Part shown: positions 1 to 9,086 of the stretch, one piece after another
How the letters are laid out: every line of letters begins with the position of its first letter
Numbering within the stretch: position 1 is the stretch's first letter
Source: Bog-950 sp964615305
Lineage (GTDB): Bacteria; Bacteroidota; Bacteroidia; Chitinophagales; LD1
DNA length: 64,000 nucleotides
Assembly (NCBI GenBank): GCA_964615305.1
Contig: CAZTNA010000001.1
Span: 310,001 to 374,000 of the forward strand
Direction of reading: 5' to 3'
Program-made: the position numbers and the translations under genes
Notes under the pieces: model-generated
Database searches by the model: none
Told to the model about the DNA's origin: nothing
The model's input: only the letters and a program-made list of their open reading frames with translations

Positions 1-236
1 ACCCTGCCAAAAGTTGTTTGTATGGTTGACCCGCCACCGTGTATTAGTACAAGAGGCTTTCCTTCTCCGTAAATTTCGTAGTACATTTTAATGCCGTTAA
101 CATCTGAATAGCCATTTTTGAAATTCAAACTGCTGTTAACTGGTTTTGCCATAGGTTGATCTGTGTTGTTCGGTTTATTGTTGCAGGAAGCTAAAGAAAA
201 AAGAACAAGTAATACACAAGTAACTGTCGGCTTCAC
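1..236 (-). CDS. Alpha/beta-hydrolase lipoprotein, 5' part only
   Basis: Only the N-terminal 78 codons lie in the window; the gene runs off the left edge. I chose the GTG at 236 because it opens a short hydrophobic leader ending in a lipobox (L-A-S-C, followed by N), and the frame has a stop a few codons upstream with no ATG between. After the lipoprotein signal comes a linker, then NGYSDVNGIKMYYEIYGEG and LVLIHGGG, the N-terminal strand and oxyanion-hole HGG motif of alpha/beta hydrolases. The nucleophile and the remaining catalytic residues are outside the window, so the substrate cannot be inferred. Predicted location: membrane-anchored, periplasmic or surface. An internal ATG near residue 29 would lose the lipobox and is less likely. 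Confidence 0.75.
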   Translation of the reverse strand, partial: MKPTVTCVLLVLFSLASCNNKPNNTDQPMAKPVNSSLNFKNGYSDVNGIKMYYEIYGEGKPLVLIHGGGSTIQTTFGR

Positions 237-347
237 TTTAAATTATCTCTCTTTTGGTTTTAACAGATATGATGAACTCTTAATGTTTACATCCTGATGT
301 AGTTTGCAAACTCTTTAACCGGTTGATGGGAGTAATCTGTTTATCTA

Positions 348-3300
348 CTAACGGATAAGCGTTAAACTGCCTCTCTTTCTTACGCTGTCGTTATTCAGGT
401 CGGTTACTTCTGCAACATATACATACACTCCAGGGAGTTGTTGTGTTCCTTTGTAGTTGCCATCCCAACCTGCTTGCTGATTGGCGCTTTCAAAAACTAA
501 CTCGCCCCAACGATTGAAAATTTTCAGGTTGAAGTTCTTAATTCCATTTCCATAAACAACGAACACATCATTGTTTCCATCACCATTCGGTGAGAAAACA
601 TTTGGAATAAACAACGATTGATTGTCTTCAGTGAATATTCGTACATCGCCTTCTACGGTACACCCGCTATTGTAGGTGATGATTAAGTGATAGTTAATTT
701 CCGGGAGGGCAGGAGTTGCAAACGGGTTAGCGCAATTCGTACAGCTTAAACCCGCGACCGGTGTCCATTGGTAATTACTGATGTTGTTAGTTGAATAAGG
801 ACCAAAAACGGGTTGTAATTCTACACTCTCTCCTGATTGCAGCGTTGAGTCTGCTGGCAAAATAGTAAGTGTAGCGGGTTGCGGTTGCGAAATGATAACG
901 CTAAATGTGGTGTCGCAACCATAATTATCTCGCACCGTTACTGTATGGTTTCCGGCTGCAAGATTATAGAAGTCGTTGTTATTACTCATACTGCCACCAT
1001 CTATGCTATATTGATACGGAGCGTTATCAATCGTTAGTCCTTCTACAAAAATATGCCCATCACTGTATTGACTTCCGTAGCAGCTTATGCTGTCCGCATG
1101 TATTTGATAGGTGTTAAACGGTGCAGCTGCCACCACAATGTTTTGAGAAACGGTGCAACCATTTTCGTCTTCTGCTTCCACAGTATAACTACCGGCTGCA
1201 ACACCGGTAAAGTTGCCGCTGATGTTGCTTTGTAAAATATTTCCTGCTTGTAAAAGAGAAACTGTAACAACTCCTGTGCCGCCACTAATGCTGCTGTTTA
1301 CAATACCATCTGTGCTTGTTGCACAGCGTGTGCGGCTGTCTGTTACATTAAGATTAATTGCAGCCGGTTCTGTTACCACATAACTTGCCGTGCTTGTGCA
1401 GCCGTCTTTATCAGAAACCGTAAAAGCATAATTCCCTGCCGGTAAATTTGAAGCATCTTCTGTGTTCTGTGCTGGACTTGTATTCCATGTATAGTTGTAA
1501 GGCGTGGTTCCGCTGCTGATGGTAACATTGATTGCGCCATTGTTTTCGCCATTACATTTCACATTCATGATTGTATCTAAGGCAATAACAACTGTATAAG
1601 TTGTTTGATTTACCGAGCCGTTGGCTATGGCGGTGCAGTTTTTACTATCGGTAACAGTAACATCATATTGACCGGCAGATAAATCAATAACCGATGAATC
1701 AATAGAATTCACAGGGCTCCATGTATAACTATAGCCCGGACTACCTCCGGTAACTTGTGCCAACGCAGTGCCGTTGTTTGCCGTGCAAACAGTATGGGTA
1801 GTTGTTACAGTTACTTGTGGCATCTGATTTACAACTATGGTCATTGTTACAGATGAATTAGTGCATTGACCTGCATCAGGCGTAAATGTATAGGTGGTGG
1901 TAGCGGTATTATTGATTGCAGGCGACCAAGTGCCTGTAATTCCATTGTTCGATGTTGTTGGTAAAGGAGTTAACGCAGTGCCGGAACAAATTTCACCTGC
2001 TTGTGTAAACACAGGAATAATGCTTGAACTTACCACTACCGTCATAGTAGTTGAGTTGGCGCATTGACCTGCATCAGGTGTGAACGAATAAGTAGTAGTT
2101 GTTGTGTTGTTAGCTGCAGGCGACCATGAACCGGTTATTCCTTCATTAGAAACTGTAGGTAGTGTAAGTGAACTATTCGAACAAATTGGTCCGGGGTTGG
2201 TAAAAGTAGGAACAATACCTGTTGAAATGGTAACAGTTGACGTTGCGGTGTTGGTGCATCCATTAGCATCTGTTCCTGTTACTGTATAAGTAGTTGTGCT
2301 TGCCGGTGAAACACTTTTCGGATTTCCGCTGCCAAGCCCACCTGACCAACTGTACGTGCTGCCACCCGTTGCAGTAAGTGTTGCTGATTGTCCGCTGCAA
2401 ATAACCGGGCTGTTTACTGCAATGGCGGGGCTTAAGTTTACGGTTACAGACATGGTTGTTGACCCCGCGCATTGACCTGCGCCAGGAGTAAATGTATAAG
2501 TGGTGGTGGCAGTATTATTAATAACAGGCGACCAAGTACCGGTAATTCCATTGTTCGATGTTGTTGGTAAAGGGTTTAACGCAGCACCCGAACAAATTGC
2601 TGCTACTTGTGTAAACGTGGGAACAATGCTTGAACTCACCACTACCGTCATAGTAGTTGAGTTGGCACATTGACCTGCATCGGGTGTGAACGAGTAAGTA
2701 GTAGTTGTTGTGTTATTCACTGCAGGTGACCATGAACCGGTTATTCCTTCATTAGAAACGGTAGGTAATGCAAATGAACCATTCGTGCATACCGGCCCCG
2801 GATTTGTAAAAGTTGGAACAACACCTGTTGAAATGGTAACAGTTGACGTTGCTGTGTTAGTGCACCCATTAGCATCGGTTCCGGTTACTGTATAAGTAGT
2901 TGTGCTTGCCGGTGAAACACTTTTCGGATTTCCGTTCCCAAGTCCGCCTGACCAACTGTATGTGCTGCCACCCGTTGCAGTAAGTGTTGCTGATTGTCCG
3001 CTGCAAATTGTTGGGCTGTTTACGGCAATAGTAGGGTTCGTGTTTACTACCACAGTTATAGTAGTTGTGTTGGCACACTGCCCTGCGTTAGGTGTAAAAG
3101 TGTAAGTTGTGGTAGCGGTATTATTAATTGCAGGAGACCACACACCGCTTATTCCATTGTTAGAAACTGCGGGTAGCGAAAATGCGCTATTCGCACATAC
3201 TGGTCCCGGATTAGTAAAAGTTGGAGTAACACTTGCTGTAGTTGTAACAGTAGAAGTTGCTGTGTTGGAACAGCCGTTCACATCTGTTCCGGTTACTGTG

Positions 3301-4271
3301 TAAGTAGTTGTGCTTGCCGGTGAAACACTTTTCGGATTTCCGCTGCCAAGCCCGCCTGACCAACTGTATGTGCTGCCGCCTGTTGCAGTAAGTGTTGCTG
3401 ATTGTCCGCTGCAAATGGTTGGGCTGTTTACGGCAATGGTTGGTTTCGGATTTACCACAATAATCATGGTAGTAGAATCCGCACATTGCCCGGAGGCAGG
3501 CGTAAATTTATATGTAGTAGAACCCACCGAAGCAGTGCTCACAACAGCAGGCAACCATGTGCCGGTAATGGCCGGTACATTTGTAGAACTAGTGGGCAAA
3601 GTTCCGGGTGTGCTGCCAACGCAGTAAGGTCCTAACTGAGCAAATGTAGGGGTTATAGGCGTAGGATTTGTTTGAATGCCATTGTTAAACTGAATGGAGT
3701 AATTACAATTAGAACCTTGATAGCCATCTACGCCCCAATAGTAAGTATCACCAACCGTTAAACCATTCAAAGTAATGGTATAACAGCCCGAACCATTATT
3801 TGTATAAGAACTTGTATATCCGCCACCGTTGGACAGGGTTATACTGCCACACCCATTACATATCTGCTTAACGGTTAAAACTTTGCTTGCCGGATTGCCA
3901 CAAGTTTTAAAAATATAAATCTGGGTGCCATAAAAGCCGCAGGTTCCGGAGCAGACCGTAAATTGTAACGAAGTGCTTCCCGCAACAAATTTATAGTAAC
4001 CTATGTTTTCAACCGTTAAGCCGGTTGAAATACCGTCTAACCAATGTCCGCCACCGGGCACCGGAGGGAAATTTGCCGTGCTGCCTGTGTAAGTTCCGTT
4101 TGTAATAATAAGCGATGCGCTATCGCATACCGGATTGGCATTTACTAATGCCGGATTTGTTCCACCGCATTGCCCAAATACAGTGCTTACGCTGATTAAA
4201 GAAAAAACAAGGATAGCACTCATAACCACCCGGATATTTTCCAATAGTCTTACAAATTCGTGATGGCTCAT
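348..4271 (-). CDS. Large repeat-rich T9SS cargo with type B (gliding-motility CHU_C-like) C-terminal sorting domain
   Basis: Secreted surface protein of 1307 aa. The N-terminus has a signal peptide; Met17 (ATG at 4223) sits directly before its hydrophobic core and is a credible alternative start. The N-terminal ~200 residues are Cys-rich. Long tandem arrays of Ig/PKD-like beta-sandwich modules follow, with recurring elements such as ICSGQSATLTATGG and SWSGGLG. The C-terminal ~90 residues (FIPNVFSPNGDGNNDVF, IFNRWGELVF, WDGNYKG, PGVYVYVAEV) are a classic type B T9SS sorting domain, which routes the protein through the outer membrane. No enzymatic domain is visible, so an adhesive or structural role is inferred. 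The internal modules are near-identical at DNA level (see the repeat entry), so copy number could vary between strains and the locus is prone to assembly collapse. Transcribed alone, with non-coding flanks on both sides. Confidence 0.85.
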   Translation of the reverse strand: MSHHEFVRLLENIRVVMSAILVFSLISVSTVFGQCGGTNPALVNANPVCDSASLIITNGTYTGSTANFPPVPGGGHWLDGISTGLTVENIGYYKFVAGSTSLQFTVCSGTCGFYGTQIYIFKTCGNPASKVLTVKQICNGCGSITLSNGGGYTSSYTNNGSGCYTITLNGLTVGDTYYWGVDGYQGSNCNYSIQFNNGIQTNPTPITPTFAQLGPYCVGSTPGTLPTSSTNVPAITGTWLPAVVSTASVGSTTYKFTPASGQCADSTTMIIVVNPKPTIAVNSPTICSGQSATLTATGGSTYSWSGGLGSGNPKSVSPASTTTYTVTGTDVNGCSNTATSTVTTTASVTPTFTNPGPVCANSAFSLPAVSNNGISGVWSPAINNTATTTYTFTPNAGQCANTTTITVVVNTNPTIAVNSPTICSGQSATLTATGGSTYSWSGGLGNGNPKSVSPASTTTYTVTGTDANGCTNTATSTVTISTGVVPTFTNPGPVCTNGSFALPTVSNEGITGSWSPAVNNTTTTTYSFTPDAGQCANSTTMTVVVSSSIVPTFTQVAAICSGAALNPLPTTSNNGITGTWSPVINNTATTTYTFTPGAGQCAGSTTMSVTVNLSPAIAVNSPVICSGQSATLTATGGSTYSWSGGLGSGNPKSVSPASTTTYTVTGTDANGCTNTATSTVTISTGIVPTFTNPGPICSNSSLTLPTVSNEGITGSWSPAANNTTTTTYSFTPDAGQCANSTTMTVVVSSSIIPVFTQAGEICSGTALTPLPTTSNNGITGTWSPAINNTATTTYTFTPDAGQCTNSSVTMTIVVNQMPQVTVTTTHTVCTANNGTALAQVTGGSPGYSYTWSPVNSIDSSVIDLSAGQYDVTVTDSKNCTAIANGSVNQTTYTVVIALDTIMNVKCNGENNGAINVTISSGTTPYNYTWNTSPAQNTEDASNLPAGNYAFTVSDKDGCTSTASYVVTEPAAINLNVTDSRTRCATSTDGIVNSSISGGTGVVTVSLLQAGNILQSNISGNFTGVAAGSYTVEAEDENGCTVSQNIVVAAAPFNTYQIHADSISCYGSQYSDGHIFVEGLTIDNAPYQYSIDGGSMSNNNDFYNLAAGNHTVTVRDNYGCDTTFSVIISQPQPATLTILPADSTLQSGESVELQPVFGPYSTNNISNYQWTPVAGLSCTNCANPFATPALPEINYHLIITYNSGCTVEGDVRIFTEDNQSLFIPNVFSPNGDGNNDVFVVYGNGIKNFNLKIFNRWGELVFESANQQAGWDGNYKGTQQLPGVYVYVAEVTDLNNDSVRKRGSLTLIR
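1861..3480 (-). repeat. Intragenic tandem repeat: two 606-bp units plus a 408-bp short unit
   Basis: Inside the 1307-aa surface protein. The same sequence landmarks recur exactly 606 bp apart (1861, 2467, 3073) and then 408 bp apart (3481). The units are therefore 1861-2466, 2467-3072 and a shortened 3073-3480. The length difference, 198 bp, is 66 codons, the size of one Ig-like module, so the short unit lacks a whole module in frame. All lengths are multiples of three. Stretches of tens of bases are identical or nearly so between units, which implies recent duplication or ongoing gene conversion. Confidence 0.9.
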
Positions 4272-4461
4272 TGTGCCGGTTTATAATTTAAGCCGCGAAC
4301 AAACAAAAAAAATACAGGTAAAGAAATGACTGGTTATTCGAGAGACTAGTTGCAACCCGGTATATATATCACACATTTTCCACCAAAGCCAAACACGAAA
4401 TTTTTCTGAATCAAAACGTACGTTTAAAACAAAGTACTCTATTCTGTGGCTTGGCTCCGAT

Positions 4462-5826
4462 TTAATTTTCTAACCACTTCTGCATTTGATGGCAGGTTTT
4501 CATAGAGTCGTCAACACGTATAAAGTTTTTGCTCTTATGAAGTTTAAGCCACTGCTCTAACTGTCGTTGCTGTTTTTCGGCTTTTGCTGCTGCCTGAATT
4601 TTTGCGTAATCTTGTTCTAAACTTGCTTTATGCGGTTGAGTTTCACTCTTTAACCAAATAATGCGAAATCCTTCTTTCATTTCTCCGGTACGATCTTGTG
4701 ATGGAAACGAGAGCACTTCTGAATACTCACCTACTTTCATGCGATCAATGGTAAAAATTAACGTGCCGTCAATATCTGCTTTCTCAAAATATGTATTTCC
4801 CGATTTTGTATTCGTCATTAACCCACCAATAGATTTCGATTGCTCATCTTCAGAATATTGATTAACAGCTTCGCGCCAACTGAGAGAATCTACCTGCAAC
4901 TGATGTAGTATGCTATCCATACGATCACGCACAATGGTCAAGTCGCTTTTATTTGTTTTTGGTTTAATAAGTATGTGGCGTAGTTTCAGCTTATCTCCAC
5001 GTTTTTCATCTACAATTATTAAATGATAGCCAAACGGGGTTTCCACCACATCACTTATTTCGCCTTCTTTAAGTTTATATGCCACAGCTTCGAATTCCGG
5101 TACAAGTTCGCCACGCTCTATTGTACCTAAACTTCCACCATCGCGGTACGAGCCGGGGTCTTCAGAATACTGAATGGCTTTGATTGAAAAATCAGCACCT
5201 TTAATAATCTCTTCTCTGATATCTTGAATTTTCTTTTTCGCAAATTCTTTGGCATACGAACTCAGTTTGGGAAACATGACAAGTTGCCCTAGCTCCAATT
5301 CAGAGTTAAAATACGGAACACTGTCCTTCGGAATTTTTTCAAAAAAATCTTTTACCTCTGCCGGAGTTACTTTTAATCCCGAAAATGCCTTTGCTCTCAT
5401 TTTATCGGCAATCAATTGCTTCTCGATATCCTCTTGAAAGTCATCTTTTAACTCTAGGATGCTTTTGCCATAGTATTCTTCTAATTTTTCTTTTGAGCCA
5501 AACACAGAGATAAAATATTTTACCCTTCGGTCTAGTTCGCTTTCAACTTCTTCGGGGCTGGTAACTACACTGTCGAGTATGGCTTGCGATAAAAAAAGTT
5601 TCTCCAGCAACAGATTGTCGAAAATCATACACTTGGCATCCGGAGGTAAACTTTCTCCCTGATTTTGATTGGCCATTTGTTGGTATTGCGCCTCCACATC
5701 AGATAGCAATATAATGTTGTCTCCTACCACGGCCAACACTTTGTCCACTTGAGTAGTTTGGGCAGAAAGTGTGACCACTGTAAAAAGAAACAGTGCTGTA
5801 AAAAAAACGACTGATAGTTTATTCAT
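4462..5826 (-). CDS. SurA-like peptidylprolyl isomerase (parvulin/PpiC type)
   Basis: Periplasmic folding factor for outer-membrane proteins. I place the start at the ATG at 5826 because it opens a good signal peptide (hydrophobic run ending S-A-Q). A longer frame to 5898 would put 24 polar residues before it. After the signal comes a SurA N-terminal region (VDKVLAVVGDNIILLSDVE), a helical chaperone section, then two parvulin domains. The first has GGSLGTIERGELVPEFE and TPFGYHLIIVDEKRG; the second starts at LKLRHILIKPK and has SIGGLM. Length and domain order match Bacteroidota SurA/PpiC proteins of ~450 aa. It is transcribed alone, divergent from the acyl-CoA dehydrogenase. Role in outer-membrane assembly is by family; substrates are unknown. 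Confidence 0.88.
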   Translation of the reverse strand: MNKLSVVFFTALFLFTVVTLSAQTTQVDKVLAVVGDNIILLSDVEAQYQQMANQNQGESLPPDAKCMIFDNLLLEKLFLSQAILDSVVTSPEEVESELDRRVKYFISVFGSKEKLEEYYGKSILELKDDFQEDIEKQLIADKMRAKAFSGLKVTPAEVKDFFEKIPKDSVPYFNSELELGQLVMFPKLSSYAKEFAKKKIQDIREEIIKGADFSIKAIQYSEDPGSYRDGGSLGTIERGELVPEFEAVAYKLKEGEISDVVETPFGYHLIIVDEKRGDKLKLRHILIKPKTNKSDLTIVRDRMDSILHQLQVDSLSWREAVNQYSEDEQSKSIGGLMTNTKSGNTYFEKADIDGTLIFTIDRMKVGEYSEVLSFPSQDRTGEMKEGFRIIWLKSETQPHKASLEQDYAKIQAAAKAEKQQRQLEQWLKLHKSKNFIRVDDSMKTCHQMQKWLEN

Positions 5827-6010
5827 TTCAAAAGCCTGATTTAAACTGTTTTGGTACTGAAAAATTTTCTGCCAAAACAATTTTTTGTGGCGGTTCAAAT
5901 GTAGGAAAGTAGGGTAAAGAGGAAAGTCAATGACTCGAACCGAACAGTTTCATAGCACTAATTAACATCGCAACTTCTCTGCCATTCAAATTTTCAGTCA
6001 TCAATTCTAT

Positions 6011-6018
6011 TATTTTTG
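6011..6018 (+). promoter_or_regulatory. Possible Bacteroidota -7 element before the acyl-CoA dehydrogenase
   Basis: TATTTTTG matches the TAnnTTTG -7 consensus 17 nt before the ATG at 6036. No convincing TTG/TTTG -33 element is seen at the expected spacing, so support is weak. Confidence 0.3.
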
Positions 6019-6035
6019 AAAACATACCTTCTACA

Positions 6036-7250
6036 ATGAATTTCGAACACTCAGCCAAAGCCAAAGTAATGATGCAGCGCGTTCAACAATTTATGAACGA
6101 GCATATTTTTCCTCTCGAAGATGCATACCTTAAACAAGCTCATCATTCTAATCCAGATTTTAAGACTTGGACAACTGATCCACGTATCGAAGAACTTAAA
6201 GATAAGGCAAAAGCCAATGGGCTATGGAATTTATTCCTTCCTCCAATAAGCGGATTGAGCAATTTGGAGTATGCTCCGCTGGCAGAAATTACCGGCCAAT
6301 CTTTACTTGCACCTGAGGTGTTTAATTGCAATGCTCCTGACACCGGCAATATGGAAGTGCTTTGGAAGTATGGCAGTGAAGAACAGAAAGAGCAATGGTT
6401 GAAACCATTATTGGATGGAAAAATCCGTTCTGCATTTTGTATGACGGAGCCCGATGTTGCCAGCAGCGATGCTACTAACATGGAAGCTACCATCACCACC
6501 GATGGCGATGAAATAATTCTGAACGGAACCAAATGGTGGAGCACCGGCATTGGCCACCCGAGTTGCAAGGTGGCAATTTTTATGGGCTTGAGCGATGCCA
6601 ATGCGCATAAATATTTACGCCACTCTATGGTACTCGTGCCTCTTGATACAGCTGGTGTAACTATTGAAAGAATGTTACCTGTTTATGGCGGCTACGATCC
6701 TCCGTACGGTCATGGCGAAGTAACTTTCAAGAATGTTCGATTACCCAAAACAGCAGTAATAGCAGGCCTTGGAAAGGGGTTCGAAATTGCACAAGGGCGC
6801 TTAGGTCCGGGCAGAATTCACCATTGCATGAGGCAGATAGGTGTAGCAGAGCGCGCACTCAAACTAATGATTGAAAGAGGCACCCAGCGTGTGGCTTTTG
6901 GCAAACCGCTTATAAACCTTGGCGGCAACCGCGATATAATTGCCAATGCACGGATTGATATTGAACAGGCACGTTTGCTTGTTTTAAAAACTGCTTTTTT
7001 GATTGATACCGTTGGTGCTATGGGTGCGCTCAGTGAGGTAAGTCAGATAAAAGTAGTAGCTCCTAATCTTGCTTGCAGAATTTTAGACCAGGCCATACAA
7101 ATGCACGGAGGCAAAGGCATGAGCAACGACACTCCGCTTGCAGCCATGTATGCGTATGCCCGCATTCTCCGCTTAGCCGATGGCCCCGATGAAGTGCACC
7201 GCGGTGTAGTGGCAAAGCTGGAGTTGATGAAATACAAGAACCACTCCTAA
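6036..7250 (+). CDS. Acyl-CoA dehydrogenase, ACAD10/ACAD11-like
   Basis: FAD-dependent dehydrogenase of 404 aa, full length for the family. It has the ACAD10/11-type signatures GLWNLFLP, NAPDTGNMEVL, SSDATNMEA, KWWSTG, LGPGRIHHCMR and the C-terminal ADGPDEVHRG. It would oxidise an acyl-CoA to an enoyl-CoA, passing electrons to an electron-transfer flavoprotein. The next gene, 36 nt downstream on the same strand, is an APH-type kinase. In vertebrate ACAD10/11 these two domains are fused and act on 4-hydroxyacyl-CoAs, so a shared role here in 4-hydroxy-acid breakdown is inferred. No other beta-oxidation gene lies nearby. Confidence 0.88.
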   Translation: MNFEHSAKAKVMMQRVQQFMNEHIFPLEDAYLKQAHHSNPDFKTWTTDPRIEELKDKAKANGLWNLFLPPISGLSNLEYAPLAEITGQSLLAPEVFNCNAPDTGNMEVLWKYGSEEQKEQWLKPLLDGKIRSAFCMTEPDVASSDATNMEATITTDGDEIILNGTKWWSTGIGHPSCKVAIFMGLSDANAHKYLRHSMVLVPLDTAGVTIERMLPVYGGYDPPYGHGEVTFKNVRLPKTAVIAGLGKGFEIAQGRLGPGRIHHCMRQIGVAERALKLMIERGTQRVAFGKPLINLGGNRDIIANARIDIEQARLLVLKTAFLIDTVGAMGALSEVSQIKVVAPNLACRILDQAIQMHGGKGMSNDTPLAAMYAYARILRLADGPDEVHRGVVAKLELMKYKNHS

Positions 7251-7268
7251 CCTCCCCTAAAGGGGAGG
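7251..7268. repeat. 18-bp perfect inverted repeat between the two ACAD-pair genes
   Basis: CCTCCCCT-AA-AGGGGAGG, with 8-bp GC-rich arms and a 2-nt loop, begins on the base after the TAA stop of the dehydrogenase. There is no T-tract, so it is not a standard terminator. It could act as an mRNA-stability hairpin or be a copy of a dispersed small repeat; only one copy is in this window. Confidence 0.6.
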
Positions 7269-7286
7269 AGTAAACAGCCAAGAAGA

Positions 7287-8354
7287 ATGAGTTCTACATT
7301 AATAGATACGCCCAAAGAAGTCCGCGAAGAAGACAAACTCGATGAGAATGTAATTGCTGAATTTGTAAAGAAGCATTATGCTGATGCTAAAGGCAAATTA
7401 CACATCAAACAATTTCGTGGAGGCGCCTCTAACCTTACTTATCAATTAGATTTCGAAAACGTATCGCTCATACTTCGTACTTCTCCAAAAGGAACAAAAG
7501 CAAAGGGTGCACATGATATGGCACGCGAGTTCAACATTATGCAAAAGTTGAAACCCGTTTACCCGGATGTGCCGCAGATGATTGCACTCTGCAAAGATGA
7601 AGGCGTAATTGGCCGAGATTTTTATGTAATGGAAAAAATATCCGGAATCATTCCTCGCGCTAATCTTCCCAAAGAATTATTACTGGGCAAAATCGAAGTG
7701 CAAACCCTTTGCACCCGTGTAATTGACAAACTGATTGAACTGCACAGCGTTGATATTCACAAAACTGGATTGAATGAATTGGGGAAAGGTGCGGGTTACT
7801 GCATGCGACAAATAGACGGCTGGACAGAACGTTACAAAAAAGCAAAGACATGGAATGTTCCCTCGTGCAGTTATGTAATAGATTACCTAAAAGCCAATAT
7901 TCCTTCGGAAGAACAATCGTGTTTCATTCATAACGATTTCCGTTTCGATAATGTAGTGTTGGATGCCGCTAATCCCACGAAAGTTATTGGCGTGCTCGAC
8001 TGGGAAATGGCTACCGTTGGCGATCCGCTGATGGACTTAGGCAATTCGCTGGCGTATTGGGTGCAAGCCGATGATGATTTCGTAGCGCGTCAAACGCGAA
8101 GGCAACCCACCCACTTAGACGGTATGTTTACAAGGAAAGAAGTGGTGGAGTATTACTGCAGCAAAATGAGTTTCCGTGCGGAAGATTTCACCTTCTATGA
8201 AGTGTATGGCATTTTCCGTCTGGCAGTTATCATGCAGCAAATATATTACCGCTACCACCACGGGCAAACCACTAACCCGGCTTTTAAGAACTTCTGGTTT
8301 CTGGTAAACTACATGAATTGGCGTTGTAAGAAGATTATCAAGACAAGCAGATAG
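7287..8354 (+). CDS. APH-family kinase (ACAD10/11 kinase-domain-like phosphotransferase)
   Basis: A 355-aa aminoglycoside-phosphotransferase-fold protein. N-terminal lobe: FRGGASNLTYQL as the nucleotide-binding loop and LILRTSPKG with the ATP-binding region. Catalytic loop: HNDFRFDNVVLD, the Brenner motif with catalytic Asp. Metal-binding segment: GVLDWEMATVGDP. These are the signatures of the ACAD10/11 N-terminal kinase and related bacterial kinases (LvaA type), which phosphorylate a hydroxyl on a hydroxyacyl-CoA rather than an antibiotic. Located 36 nt after the dehydrogenase and almost certainly co-transcribed. The stop codon lies 1 nt from the convergent lipoprotein gene. Family assignment is firm; the substrate is inferred from the pairing. 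Confidence 0.85.
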   Translation: MSSTLIDTPKEVREEDKLDENVIAEFVKKHYADAKGKLHIKQFRGGASNLTYQLDFENVSLILRTSPKGTKAKGAHDMAREFNIMQKLKPVYPDVPQMIALCKDEGVIGRDFYVMEKISGIIPRANLPKELLLGKIEVQTLCTRVIDKLIELHSVDIHKTGLNELGKGAGYCMRQIDGWTERYKKAKTWNVPSCSYVIDYLKANIPSEEQSCFIHNDFRFDNVVLDAANPTKVIGVLDWEMATVGDPLMDLGNSLAYWVQADDDFVARQTRRQPTHLDGMFTRKEVVEYYCSKMSFRAEDFTFYEVYGIFRLAVIMQQIYYRYHHGQTTNPAFKNFWFLVNYMNWRCKKIIKTSR

Positions 8355-8355
8355 C

Positions 8356-8991
8356 TCAGGGTTGTATGAAATAACTTTCAAGTTCTGAAATAACATCACC
8401 GGACTCCGAAGAATACCAATTCTTAGTTTTTACAAGACCTATGTTCTTGCAGAAGTAGCTAAGTGTTTGCCTTGGGTTTGAATTTGGTAGTGGAGGTGAA
8501 GTGGTTAAGTAATAGAAATCGAGAACTGATTCCAGACAATGATAAGTACCCGCTGGAACTGTTATTAATGTATCAAGCACTCCGCTTTTGTAAACTCTGT
8601 GGTCAAAACCGTTATCTGTCAGATAAGATGAGATAGTATCGTCAGCAATGTCAGATAAAGGAAATCTATCCCCATTACTAAACAGTATTGTTCCTGAGCT
8701 ATCACCCAACCACCAATCATTGGCTAACCCCTGCCTTGATAAACTTCGGAATTGGTAGTAAGTAACGCTGCCTATTACAGTATCGTCTGTAATTCTGAGT
8801 GTGTCAAATGAAATGTCTATTGTATAATTTGGATGAGGACCATTTTGTGTTGTTACCTTATAAACCCAAAAATTTCCAACTTTCATCGGAAAGAAAAAAT
8901 CTGCCGGGGCTTGCTGCGGAGGAGTAGGGTTATCTTTGTTACATGAGTAAAGCATCCACGTAATTACAGAGAACAGCAGGATATATTTCAT
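8356..8991 (-). CDS. Lipoprotein of unknown function
   Basis: A 211-aa protein starting with a short hydrophobic leader and lipobox (M-L-Y-S-C, then N-K-D), so it is predicted to be lipid-anchored. The mature part has FFPMKVGNFWVY near its start and a TVPAGTYHCLE segment, a pattern seen in many uncharacterised Bacteroidota lipoproteins that look all-beta. No catalytic motif is visible. It is a single-gene unit, convergent with the kinase gene (1-nt gap). Confidence 0.75.
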   Translation of the reverse strand: MKYILLFSVITWMLYSCNKDNPTPPQQAPADFFFPMKVGNFWVYKVTTQNGPHPNYTIDISFDTLRITDDTVIGSVTYYQFRSLSRQGLANDWWLGDSSGTILFSNGDRFPLSDIADDTISSYLTDNGFDHRVYKSGVLDTLITVPAGTYHCLESVLDFYYLTTSPPLPNSNPRQTLSYFCKNIGLVKTKNWYSSESGDVISELESYFIQP

Positions 8992-9086
8992 TGAAATGTT
9001 TGCGCTAAAACGATGGCCTCAACATCTTATTGTTCGCAGATTTGCGTTTGCGATATCGGATGTCTTCCTTCCTAAAGAGTAGAAAC

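Noticed and set aside
1861..3480. Regular repeats that might be read as a CRISPR-like or satellite array
   Set aside because: Units are 606/408 bp, all multiples of three, and fall in one continuous reading frame encoding Ig-like modules.
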